A DNA stretch of 54,884 bases, taken from Staphylococcus sp. GSSP0090 (GTDB lineage Bacteria > Bacillota > Bacilli > Staphylococcales > Staphylococcaceae). The translations under genes and the position numbers were made by a program. The stretch spans positions 1 through 54,884 of the forward strand of contig NZ_JACBFD010000030.1 in the NCBI RefSeq assembly GCF_013391405.1, given 5' to 3'. Of this stretch, positions 1 to 7,508 are shown in pieces. Every line of letters begins with the position of its first letter. The stretch's first letter is position 1. The notes under the pieces are model-generated. The model did not search any database. It was not told the DNA's origin and saw only the letters and a program-made list of their open reading frames with translations.

Positions 1-10
1 GACTGGAGTA

Positions 11-68
11 CATGCGCTAAAGCACATGCATAAGAACTACTAATTCACATAAATGTGAAAGTAGTTCT
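11..68. repeat. Two-hairpin RNA-like module, copy 1
   Basis: A short hairpin (CATG at both ends, GCTAAAGC centre, 11-28) is followed by CATAA and a second, longer hairpin (AGAACTAC at 33-40 pairing with GTAGTTCT at 61-68, with an inner TTCACAT/ATGTGAA stem). The same layout recurs at 24589-24645 with different but still pairing stem bases, which suggests that structure is conserved rather than sequence. It precedes a terminator at 84-121 and belongs to a transcript that begins outside the window or to one on the minus strand. Function unknown. Confidence 0.55.
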
Positions 69-83
69 AAAAAGTAGTTCTAA

Positions 84-121
84 TGAGACCCAGACGAGTA
101 TATGTCTGAGTCTCTTTTTTA
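84..121 (+). terminator. Rho-independent terminator
   Basis: A stem GAGACCCAGAC / GTCTGAGTCTC with a short loop is followed by a run of six T. It ends a transcript entering from the left of the window and isolates the ywiB-argS unit. It belongs to a terminator family that recurs in this window with a GACAT...ATGTC-like core. Confidence 0.8.
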
Positions 122-258
122 TGAAATGAACCATTACATATCATTGTATTTTAACTGTGCAGCGCAACATGCTAAAAAACCATTTCTCAACTGTATAGGG
201 GCTACCAAGTATGCTATAATGGTTTGTATTATTTTAAAAGATTAGGGTGAAACGTACA

Positions 259-672
259 TTGGAAAACAATGTTGATATCCAAACGAAGCAAGTTGTTAAA
301 CAATTTGATAATAAAGAAAAATTTTCAGCGACTACGCAAGGACATTGGCAAAAACGTAACGCAGAATTTATACGCTACCAAGAAGATATTGATGGTGTCG
401 TTGTTAATGTAACTGTTAAAATCGAAGCAACAGGCGTGAAAATCATGCGTAAAGGTGAAATCCAAATGAATCTTCATTTTGTAGAGGGTGAAGACACAAT
501 TACTTTATACGAAATAACTGGAGGACGTATACCTTTAACTGTGCGAACACATTCTATTCTACATTTTGTAACAGATCATGGCGGCAAATTAAAAGTACAT
601 TATGATTTAATACAAGACGATGAAAAAATGGGATCTTACCAATATGAAATTACTTATAAGGAGAAGTCTTAA
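259..672 (+). CDS. DUF1934 family protein (YwiB-like)
   Basis: This is a 137-residue soluble protein resembling the DUF1934/YwiB family, which sits directly upstream of argS in Bacillus as it does here. I chose TTG at 259 because AGGGTGA lies 8 bases upstream; GTG at 247 is in frame but has no good ribosome site. The protein is rich in beta-strand-like stretches (VNVTVKIEATGVKIMRKGEIQ), fitting the small beta-barrel fold of the family. No catalytic motif is visible and the biochemical role is unknown. Its stop abuts the argS start, so the two are surely cotranscribed and possibly translationally coupled. Confidence 0.8.
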   Translation: MENNVDIQTKQVVKQFDNKEKFSATTQGHWQKRNAEFIRYQEDIDGVVVNVTVKIEATGVKIMRKGEIQMNLHFVEGEDTITLYEITGGRIPLTVRTHSILHFVTDHGGKLKVHYDLIQDDEKMGSYQYEITYKEKS

Positions 673-2340
673 ATGAATATAATTGATCAAGTAAAACAAA
701 CGTTGATTGAAGAAATTAAACATAGTATTCAAAAAGCTGAGTTAGCCGAAGCAAGTGATATACCAGATATAAAAATAGAAATACCTAAAGACGATGCAAA
801 CGGCGATTATTCTACAAACATCGCGATGGTATTGACGAAGATAGCTAAACGTAATCCTCGTGAAATTGCACAAGCGATTGTAGATCATTTAGATACGACA
901 GCTGCTAATGTTGAGAAGGTTCAAATTGCAGGACCCGGATTTATTAATTTCTATTTAGATAACGCTTATTTAACTGAAATTATTTCAGAAGCTATAGATA
1001 AAGATGAAAAATTTGGTAGCACTGCTGAACAAAATGGTAAAAATATATTATTAGAATATGTATCAGCTAACCCAACTGGAGATTTACATATTGGCCATGC
1101 ACGTAATGCTGCTGTTGGTGATACACTGGCTAATATTTTAACTGCTGCTGGTTATCACGTAACGAGAGAGTATTATGTGAATGATGCAGGTAATCAAATT
1201 ACAAATCTAGCGCGTTCAATAGAAGCACGTTATTTTGAAGCGCTGGGTGATGATTCGTTTGAAATGCCTGAGGGTGGCTATCATGGCAAGGATATTATCA
1301 ATATTGCTAAGGACTTAGCTGAGAAACAACCTGAACTTAAGGATTTGTCAGAAGATGAACGTATTAAGACATTTAGAAAATTAGGCGTAGATTATGAAAT
1401 GGAAAAATTAAGAACAGATTTATCTGATTTTAATACGCATTTTGATAACTGGTTTAGTGAAACGTCTTTATATGAAAAAGGTGAAATAACAGAAGTATTA
1501 AACAAAATGTCTGAGCTTGGCTACACTTATGAACAAGATGGTGCAACGTGGTTACGTACGACAGACTTTAAAGATGATAAAGACAGAGTATTAATTAAAA
1601 ATGATGGTAATTATACGTATTTCTTACCAGATATTGCGTATCATTTTGATAAAATCAACCGTGGTAATGATACATTAATTAATTTATTTGGGGCTGATCA
1701 CCACGGATATATTAATCGTCTTAAAGCCTCATTAGAAACATTTGGTGTTGAAAGTGACCGTCTTGAAATACAAATCATGCAAATGGTTCGTTTAATGCAA
1801 GATGGACAAGAAGTCAAAATGAGTAAACGTACTGGTAATGCAATTACGCTACGAGAAATTATGGATGAAGTTGGCGTAGATGCGGCACGTTATTTCCTAA
1901 CAATGCGTAGCCCTGATACACACTTTGATTTTGATATGGAGCTTGCGAAACAAGAATCACAAGATAATCCAGTTTATTATGCACAATATGCACATGCGCG
2001 TATTTGTTCTATATTAAAACAAGCTGCTGAAAGAGGTATTACACCATCTAAAGATGCGGATTATACCTTGATTACAAATGATAAAGCCATTGATTTATTG
2101 AAGAAAGTAGCTGAGTTTGAAACAACGATTCAAAGTGCGGCTGCCAATAGAGCACCACATAGAATTACAAACTATATTCAAGATTTAGCATCACACTTCC
2201 ATAAATTCTATAATGCTGAAAAAGTATTAACAGATGATGTTGAAAAAACAAAAGCATTGATTGCACTCATAGATGCAGTAAGAATTACATTGCGTAATGC
2301 GCTAAGTTTAGTGGGTGTCAATGCACCAGAAACAATGTAA
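673..2340 (+). CDS. argS: Arginyl-tRNA synthetase
   Basis: A class I aminoacyl-tRNA synthetase that charges tRNA-Arg with arginine in the cytosol, 555 residues and full length for the family. The N-terminal Add1-like tRNA-binding domain (about residues 1-110) is followed by the catalytic Rossmann fold with the HIGH signature (about 138-141, in [10 protein letters not shown]). The KMSKR loop is at about 380, and a C-terminal anticodon-binding helical domain ends the protein. The ATG has AAGGAGAAG just upstream inside the end of the ywiB-like gene. No T-box leader is visible; expression appears to come from the promoter before the upstream gene. Confidence 0.97.
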   Translation: MNIIDQVKQTLIEEIKHSIQKAELAEASDIPDIKIEIPKDDANGDYSTNIAMVLTKIAKRNPREIAQAIVDHLDTTAANVEKVQIAGPGFINFYLDNAYLTEIISEAIDKDEKFGSTAEQNGKNILLEYVSANPTGDLHIGHARNAAVGDTLANILTAAGYHVTREYYVNDAGNQITNLARSIEARYFEALGDDSFEMPEGGYHGKDIINIAKDLAEKQPELKDLSEDERIKTFRKLGVDYEMEKLRTDLSDFNTHFDNWFSETSLYEKGEITEVLNKMSELGYTYEQDGATWLRTTDFKDDKDRVLIKNDGNYTYFLPDIAYHFDKINRGNDTLINLFGADHHGYINRLKASLETFGVESDRLEIQIMQMVRLMQDGQEVKMSKRTGNAITLREIMDEVGVDAARYFLTMRSPDTHFDFDMELAKQESQDNPVYYAQYAHARICSILKQAAERGITPSKDADYTLITNDKAIDLLKKVAEFETTIQSAAANRAPHRITNYIQDLASHFHKFYNAEKVLTDDVEKTKALIALIDAVRITLRNALSLVGVNAPETM

Positions 2341-2469
2341 GCGGAAAGTGTAATGGTTTAGAGCTGGTATCAGATTTATCATGGATGAAGATAGCATGTT
2401 TCATTCAAGTGACAAATCTTACTAGCTCTTTTTGTTAGTGAAAATAAGCGTGCAGATGAGGTATGTAAA

Positions 2470-3105
2470 ATGACATTGGATACAGAAAGTTTATATCGCA
2501 TTTTATATAAACATATGGGGCCACAAGGTTGGTGGCCTGCAGATTCGAAAATAGAAATCATTTTGGGAGCGATTTTAGTTCAAAATACAAATTGGCGAAA
2601 TGCAGCCTATGCCATTGAGTCCTTAAAACAAGCTACGCAATTGGATCCACACCATATCTTGAATTTAGGTTTAGAAGATTTACAAACATTAATTAAGTCG
2701 AGTGGATTTTATAAAAATAAAGCGAAAACGATACTGGCATTACTATGTTGGTTGCAGCAATACGATTTTGACTATAAAGCCATTGCTGACAAATATCATT
2801 CTAATCTTAGAGAACAGCTGCTGCATATAAAAGGTGTTGGGAGTGAAACGGCAGACGTGCTCATCGTTTATGTATTTGGTGGGGTCGAATTTATACCTGA
2901 TAGTTACACTCGAAGAATTTATCGTTTGCTGGGTTATCAAAACACAGAGAAATATGACAAATTGAAACGTGACGTGTCTTTACCTGAAACATTTACGAAT
3001 CAAGACGCAAATGAATTTCATGCGTTACTGGATAATTTTGGGAAAAATTATTTTAATGGTAAAACGGCTCATAAATATACATTTCTAGATCAATACTTTG
3101 AATAG
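2470..3105 (+). CDS. HhH-GPD DNA glycosylase-like protein without an iron-sulfur cluster
   Basis: A 211-residue protein of the endonuclease III/HhH-GPD fold, expected to recognise damaged bases in DNA. The helix-hairpin-helix (HIKGVGSETADVL, about residues 117-129) and the following conserved Asp (IPDSYTRR, about 140-147) are present. The position that carries the lyase Lys in true endonuclease III (GVGxKTA) is Glu here, and the four-cysteine Fe-S motif at the C terminus is missing. It is therefore more likely a monofunctional glycosylase or a divergent relative than Nth itself. The start has only a weak upstream GATGAGG. It lies about 130 bases after argS on the same strand. Confidence 0.8.
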   Translation: MTLDTESLYRILYKHMGPQGWWPADSKIEIILGAILVQNTNWRNAAYAIESLKQATQLDPHHILNLGLEDLQTLIKSSGFYKNKAKTILALLCWLQQYDFDYKAIADKYHSNLREQLLHIKGVGSETADVLIVYVFGGVEFIPDSYTRRIYRLLGYQNTEKYDKLKRDVSLPETFTNQDANEFHALLDNFGKNYFNGKTAHKYTFLDQYFE

Positions 3106-3278
3106 ATAGATAAAATTTTAACAAAGTTAGGATCAAGACGATATTATTCAAGGGTTATCTTAGCTCAAATAAAAGAACAATTTTATATAGGCTCAACAAA
3201 AAAATTATTTAAAAAATAGTAAAATACAAAGTGAAATTTGATATGATAAAAGTAAAATATAAACTAGGAGACTATATC

Positions 3279-4163
3279 ATGAAAAAGCAATTTAAAGTCA
3301 TTTATCTTTTTATTATTTTAGCTGTTATATTGGCAGCATGTAGTACCAATTCTGACAAATCAACTAAAAATGAGCAGTCAGAAACATCCTATGACAGAAT
3401 TATTTCTCTCATTCCAAGTAATACAGAAATATTATATGAACTTGGTTTAGGAGATAAAGTAGTGGGTGTATCAACTGTAGATGATTATCCAAAAGAAGTG
3501 AAAGATAAAAAGCAGTTTGATGCTATGAAATTAAACAAAGAAGCGTTATTAAAGGCTAAACCTGATTTAATACTTGCACATGAATCTCAGAAATCTACAG
3601 ATGGTAAAGTACTGAATGGATTGAAAGACAGTGGTGTTAAAGTGGTCTATGTTAAAGATGCACAATCGATTGATGAGATGTATGAAACTTTTAAGCAGGT
3701 CGGTAAAGTGACTGGTAAAGAAAAAGAAGCCAATGCGTTAGTGAAAGAGACAAAAAATAATATTCAAAAAGTAGTCAATTCAGTACCAAAAGATGCAAAA
3801 TCTCAAAAAGTTTTTATGGAAGTATCTTCAGAACCTGAGATCTTCACAGCAGGAAAAAATACATTTTTTGATGATATGTTGAAGCAACTGAAAGCTAAAA
3901 ATAGCTTTTCTAATCTAGATGGTTGGCAAAAAGTGAGTAAAGAAGCAATTATTAAGAAAAATCCAGATGTGATGATTTCAACAATGGGTATTTCAGAAAA
4001 AGATTATCAACAAATTATCGACAAGAGAGGTGGATTTGAATCATTAAATGCTGTGCAGAAAGGTAGAATTGAAGCGGTGAATGGTGATCAGATTTCACGT
4101 CCTGGTCCACGTATTGATGATGGACTTAAAGCATTAAGAGATGCAATTTATAATGAAAAATAG
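3279..4163 (+). CDS. Iron/cobalamin-type ABC transporter substrate-binding lipoprotein
   Basis: A 294-residue extracytoplasmic binding protein. I start it at the ATG at 3279, which has AGGAG upstream and begins a lipoprotein signal peptide (MKKQFKVIYLF) with lipobox LAAC, Cys about residue 21. An upstream in-frame GTG at 3231 would bury the signal. The mature part shows the helical-backbone metal-receptor fold of BtuF/FhuD/YvrC proteins (DRIISLIPSNTEILYELGL near the start, RPGPRIDDGLKAL near the end). The likely ligand is a ferric siderophore, haem or corrinoid. No ATPase is adjacent; the probable permease lies 1.6 kb downstream beyond a decayed accessory segment. No Fur box was found upstream. 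Confidence 0.88.
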   Translation: MKKQFKVIYLFIILAVILAACSTNSDKSTKNEQSETSYDRIISLIPSNTEILYELGLGDKVVGVSTVDDYPKEVKDKKQFDAMKLNKEALLKAKPDLILAHESQKSTDGKVLNGLKDSGVKVVYVKDAQSIDEMYETFKQVGKVTGKEKEANALVKETKNNIQKVVNSVPKDAKSQKVFMEVSSEPEIFTAGKNTFFDDMLKQLKAKNSFSNLDGWQKVSKEAIIKKNPDVMISTMGISEKDYQQIIDKRGGFESLNAVQKGRIEAVNGDQISRPGPRIDDGLKALRDAIYNEK

Positions 4164-4242
4164 ACAGTGTAGTGAGTTCTAATCAAAAGAATTATTTAAA
4201 TAACACCCTGAAGTTTTTTGTATGACGTACATCTCAAAATAA

Positions 4243-4479
4243 ACCCGAAATAGAAGTGAAGAATTTTTAAATACTGAAACTAGGCAAGTTAAAGAAGATG
4301 ACGTAGCAGAAGAATTGATATATATTTACAATAATATAATCATTACTGATGAAAACGGACAAGCTTAACAAGTCAACTTAGATAAAGCACAAGAAAGATA
4401 TGGTTATGAACCTCGAGAATTTAAAGATGCTAAAGTATTTTCTGAGGTGGCAATCAAAGCAGATTTAAACAGTAAGTAG
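4243..4479 (+). pseudogene. Remnant of an unidentified gene
   Basis: One frame from 4243 reads as protein-like sequence (VKEDDVAEELIYIYNN, then after a TAA at 4366-4368 QVNLDKAQERYGYEPREF) and ends at TAG 4477-4479. Just upstream, a different frame reads SQNKPEIEVKN, suggesting a frameshift near 4258 as well. The composition is charged and hydrophilic with codon use like real coding DNA, but there is no intact start. I do not recognise the family. It is one of several broken genes between the lipoprotein and its permease. Confidence 0.4.
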
Positions 4480-4566
4480 CATCAATGGCAACTCAAATTG
4501 TTTATTACAACACACAATGTGCTAGCCAATATCCTTCAGAAGACCAAATTTCATAATCAAGCCAAA

Positions 4567-4595
4567 AACAGACTAGCTTAGCTAGCCTGTTTTTT
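4567..4595 (+). terminator. Rho-independent terminator
   Basis: A CAGACTAGCT/AGCTAGCCTG hairpin is followed by six T (4590-4595). It ends the plus-strand pseudogene segment; the A-rich left flank could also let it work on the minus strand for the genes at 4608-5374. Confidence 0.65.
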
Positions 4596-4607
4596 CGTAT
4601 TTCCTTT

Positions 4608-4755
4608 CTACAGATTTATCAATGATAAACAAATGATAACTACAAGTACCCATACACCTAACAAGATGAAGTTAGCATATTTTATATCTAAATACACCTG
4701 CTAAAATGAATGATATTATAGTCCATATCAATAAAATAATGCCTAAGATTTTCAT
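4608..4755 (-). pseudogene. Frameshifted small two-helix membrane protein
   Basis: From the ATG at 4755 the minus strand reads MKILGIILLIWTIISF, a transmembrane helix, and stops early at a TGC TAA. Removing one A from the AAAA run just before gives a second helix (NFILLGVWVLVVIICLSL) ending at TAG 4608-4610. The region is thus best read as a roughly 48-residue two-helix membrane protein broken by a 1-base insertion. It lies just downstream of the toxin pseudogene in the same direction and may have been a third gene of that unit. Function unknown. Confidence 0.5.
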
Positions 4756-4808
4756 TGTTTTTTTCTTGAATTTCCTTTTGTTATTATCCAAAACAAACTA
4801 CACCGTCC

Positions 4809-5086
4809 TCACTTGTATTGGTATCTACACGAAACGACCCATAGCGCATCGTCACTAACTGTATACACTAATCTGTGTTCCTGATTAATTCTTCGACTAT
4901 CATATCCTGAAAGATTTCCGACTAACTTTTCAGGCTTTCCAATACTGTCTATAGCACCATCTCTATCAATGCTTTTTAATAAATTTATTAATTTTCTTAA
5001 CCATCTTTCTGTTTTTCGATTGAAAATAAGTATAATCTTAAAAATCTTCGGGCGAGAATGTAACATTCAATTTTACTATAACTCAT
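4809..5086 (-). pseudogene. YoeB/Txe-type toxin, degenerate
   Basis: The C-terminal half (IGKPEKLVGNLSGYDSRRI, then QEHRLVYTVSDDALWVVSCRYQYK) matches the YoeB ribosome-dependent mRNA interferase family, which pairs with YefM antitoxins. The original start is ATG at 5086 behind GGAGG, but the reading frame is broken. There is an extra T after codon 7, a TAA where the family has an acidic residue (VTFSPEDF then stop then DYTYFQ), and an extra T in AAATTTATTAAAAAGC. The terminal catalytic His of E. coli YoeB (CRYHY) is Gln here. An open frame of 85 codons exists only as an out-of-frame start joined to the intact C-terminal half. Active toxin is unlikely. Confidence 0.75.
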
Positions 5087-5125
5087 GTCCTCCACTAATC
5101 TACATTACCATTCACGAGCCACTGA

Positions 5126-5374
5126 TTAATCATTGATTGTCACAGACTTACCGTTTCCACATTCTAAGTTCTCAATAGAGCGAGCAAGTCTTTTCGAGTT
5201 AGCAAGATTTTGTTGTAGATATAATGTTTCCATAATTGCATCATAATCTTTTTCCGACATCAATACGGCGTTATGGTCTTTCGTAGTAATTGTAATTATG
5301 TCACTATCCTCATTCACTTTGTTAATCATAGCTCTTAAATTATCTCTCACAAACGTATAGTGCTTGACTGTCAT
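5126..5374 (-). CDS. YefM/Axe-type antitoxin (Phd/YefM family)
   Basis: An 82-residue antitoxin of the Phd/YefM family. The N-terminal half carries the DNA-binding/dimer fold (YTFVRDNLRAMINKVNEDSD, about residues 6-25, then NAVLMSEKDYDAIMETLYL, about 35-53), and the C-terminal tail would wrap the toxin. The start ATG has an excellent TAGGAGGAAAG site. Family members bind their toxin and repress their own promoter. The toxin gene follows 39 bases downstream on the same strand and is broken, so this antitoxin appears orphaned here. It could still neutralise a related YoeB encoded elsewhere in the genome. Confidence 0.88.
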   Translation of the reverse strand: MTVKHYTFVRDNLRAMINKVNEDSDIITITTKDHNAVLMSEKDYDAIMETLYLQQNLANSKRLARSIENLECGNGKSVTIND

Positions 5375-5760
5375 TTGCTTTCCTCCTAACTTACGGTTAA
5401 CACTTTCCTAAATTACGTCTTAATAATGTTTTACGACTTTCTGTAAGGTTTTTCAAGTGTGATATACACAACCTTTTACTTTATTATGTAAGTAAGCAAC
5501 TTAATTTTGTTAAAAGAGGATTCAACAATGACTTAACATTTATATTTAATCATTTATTTAGCAGACGAATAAAAACGCCCTTTTATGACTGACGTGAACC
5601 CCAAAAGTTAGATTTTTAGGTCAACTTTTGAAATTCAGTAAAGTACATACTATCTAGGGTGTATTTTCTAATTAATCATTTATTAAAATGTAGATAGTGT
5701 TAGAAGCCTTCAAATGGTATGGTTAGGGAGTAATGATTTATTTGAAAGTGTGGCAAAAAC
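5375..5760. other. Gene-free segment with an IS-like end
   Basis: About 390 bases between the divergent antitoxin and permease genes. It should hold the antitoxin promoter near 5400-5500, but I could not fix hexamers. It also holds the IS3-like end at 5595-5630. The rest is AT-rich without a recognisable gene. Confidence 0.5.
5595..5630. mobile_element. Possible IS3-family terminal inverted repeat remnant
   Basis: The stretch begins TGAACCCCAAAAGTTAG and contains a perfect CAAAAGTT/AACTTTTG inverted repeat. IS3/IS150-group ends typically read TGxxCCCCAAAA. No transposase is present, so this is a solo end or excision scar. It lies in the same decayed segment as the toxin-antitoxin remnants. 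Confidence 0.4.
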
Positions 5761-6711
5761 ATGAAGTATACTCAAACGATGTGTTTATGGATAGTTTTCA
5801 TCATTATAAGTTTATTATTGAGCTTATTTTGGGGTTTAGGAAATGTAAATGATACGCTATCGCAAACAATATTATATCAAGTCAGACTTCCACGTACTTT
5901 ACAAGCTCTGTTAGCAGGTATTGGTTTAACACTTGCTGGACATATGTTCCAAACATTGTTGAACAATCCGCTTGCAGATAGTTTTACATTAGGGCTGGCA
6001 AGTGGTGCGACGTTTGGAGCTGGACTAGCTGTCGTGATCGGTGTTTCATTTATTTGGTTACCTATTTTTTCAGTGTTATTTAGTATAATGACATTAATAT
6101 TGGTTATCATGTTAACCAGTGCGATGTCTAAAGGATATCCGATAAGAACATTGATTTTAGCTGGCATAATGATTGGTGCTTTGTTCAATGCATTTTTATA
6201 TGTGCTCATTATTTTTAATCAAGAAAAAATGAACAACATTGTTAATTATATGTTTGGTGGCTTCTCATCTGCAGAATATAAAGAAGACATCTATATTGGT
6301 GTTGTATTGGCTATAGGTATAATCATTTTATTGAGTTTGATTTCGAAAATTAAATTACTACAGCTTGGCGATTTACGAGCACAATCATTAGGACTTAATG
6401 TGCGCAGTGTAACCTACAGTGTCTTGCTGATTGCCTCCATCATAACTGCTGTTATTGTTGCATATGTAGGTGTTATTGGCTTTATTGGGATGGTTATTCC
6501 ACAGCTTGTACGAAGAAGTCGCGGACATTATAATTTAAGACAACAAATGTTACTAAATATGATCATTGGTGGTACGATTATGGTGCTTTCAGATTGGTTA
6601 GGTAGTGTTGTATTAGAACCTTTCCAAGTGCCAGCGAGTATCATACTGGCATTGTTAGGTATACCTGTATTATTTTATATTATGGCGACACAACCACGAA
6701 TGCATGAATGA
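5761..6711 (+). CDS. FecCD-type ABC transporter permease
   Basis: A 316-residue permease of the FecCD/BtuC family with about nine predicted transmembrane segments. The coupling-loop region (SLGLNVRSVTYSVL) and the family-typical VGVIGFIGMVIPQLVRR are near residues 240-256. It is the likely partner of the binding lipoprotein at 3279, and FhuC-type ATPase sharing is plausible. The start is weak: ATG 5761 has no ribosome site, while GGGAG precedes an ATG at 5733 that is one base out of frame (MIYLKVWQKHE). A one-base insertion near 5760 may have split off the first nine residues, or translation may start inefficiently at 5761. Confidence 0.87.
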   Translation: MKYTQTMCLWIVFIIISLLLSLFWGLGNVNDTLSQTILYQVRLPRTLQALLAGIGLTLAGHMFQTLLNNPLADSFTLGLASGATFGAGLAVVIGVSFIWLPIFSVLFSIMTLILVIMLTSAMSKGYPIRTLILAGIMIGALFNAFLYVLIIFNQEKMNNIVNYMFGGFSSAEYKEDIYIGVVLAIGIIILLSLISKIKLLQLGDLRAQSLGLNVRSVTYSVLLIASIITAVIVAYVGVIGFIGMVIPQLVRRSRGHYNLRQQMLLNMIIGGTIMVLSDWLGSVVLEPFQVPASIILALLGIPVLFYIMATQPRMHE

Positions 6712-6806
6712 TCAATTTAAGGTAAAATAAATGAATCAGATTGAATGAACTACAAGGAATAATTTCACTTTAATAGGGTGACATATTAATTAAAGAGGTT
6801 ATGATA

Positions 6807-7508
6807 ATGGATTTAACACAAATAAAAGCGATTGTATTTGATTTAGAGGGCACACTTTTAGATAGAAAAAAATCTCGAGAGAAATTTATAGAAGAACAAT
6901 ATGAAAGGTTTCATGATTATTTAGTACGTATTCAATTAGCAGATTTTAAAAGAAAATTTATAGAACTAGACGACGATGAAGATCATGATAAACCAGAACT
7001 TTACAAAGCCATCATTAAAGACTTTCATGTTGATCGATTAACGTGGAAAGACTTGTTTAATGATTTTGAAATGCATTTTTATCGCTATGTGTTTCCATAT
7101 TACGACACATTATATACTTTAGAGAAGTTAACAGACAGTGGTTATTTAACAGGCGTTATCGCCAATGGTAAATCTAAGATTAAACAATATCGAATGCACG
7201 CGCTAGGTGTAGAAGATGCTATAAACTATTTGTCTACTTCAGAAACGGTAGGTTATCGCAAACCACACCCTAAAATTTTTGAAGATATGCTTGATCAATT
7301 AGGAACGCGACCTGAAGAAACAATGTATGTTGGTGACGATCCATTAAATGATGTTGCGCCAGCGAGAGCAATGGGCATGGTAAGTGTCTGGTTTAAAGAA
7401 GATGATGAAGTTGACGTTGAACCATTACCAGAAGAGGTTGATTTTACGATTAATACGACAGAAGAATTATTATCCATATTACCTATTGCGAAGAAAGGAA
7501 GAGAATAA
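6807..7508 (+). CDS. HAD-superfamily hydrolase (YfnB/phosphoglycolate phosphatase-like)
   Basis: A 233-residue HAD phosphatase with a small helical cap (about residues 17-95). Motif I is FDLEGTLLD, motif II ANGKSK, motif III RKPHPKIF and motif IV GDDPLNDV. In most family phosphatases motif I is DxD; here the second acidic residue is Glu, which should still act as general acid or may alter specificity. The substrate is unknown. The start at 6807 is preferred over ATG 6801, which is only two bases from AAGAGG. The stop abuts the next gene, so the two form an operon with the alpha/beta-hydrolase-fold protein. Confidence 0.88.
   Translation: MDLTQIKAIVFDLEGTLLDRKKSREKFIEEQYERFHDYLVRIQLADFKRKFIELDDDEDHDKPELYKAIIKDFHVDRLTWKDLFNDFEMHFYRYVFPYYDTLYTLEKLTDSGYLTGVIANGKSKIKQYRMHALGVEDAINYLSTSETVGYRKPHPKIFEDMLDQLGTRPEETMYVGDDPLNDVAPARAMGMVSVWFKEDDEVDVEPLPEEVDFTINTTEELLSILPIAKKGRE

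Noticed and set aside
4809..5066. An intact 85-codon YoeB toxin
   Set aside because: The first half is out of frame relative to the family; the true start at 5086 leads into frameshifts and a stop, so it is treated as a pseudogene.
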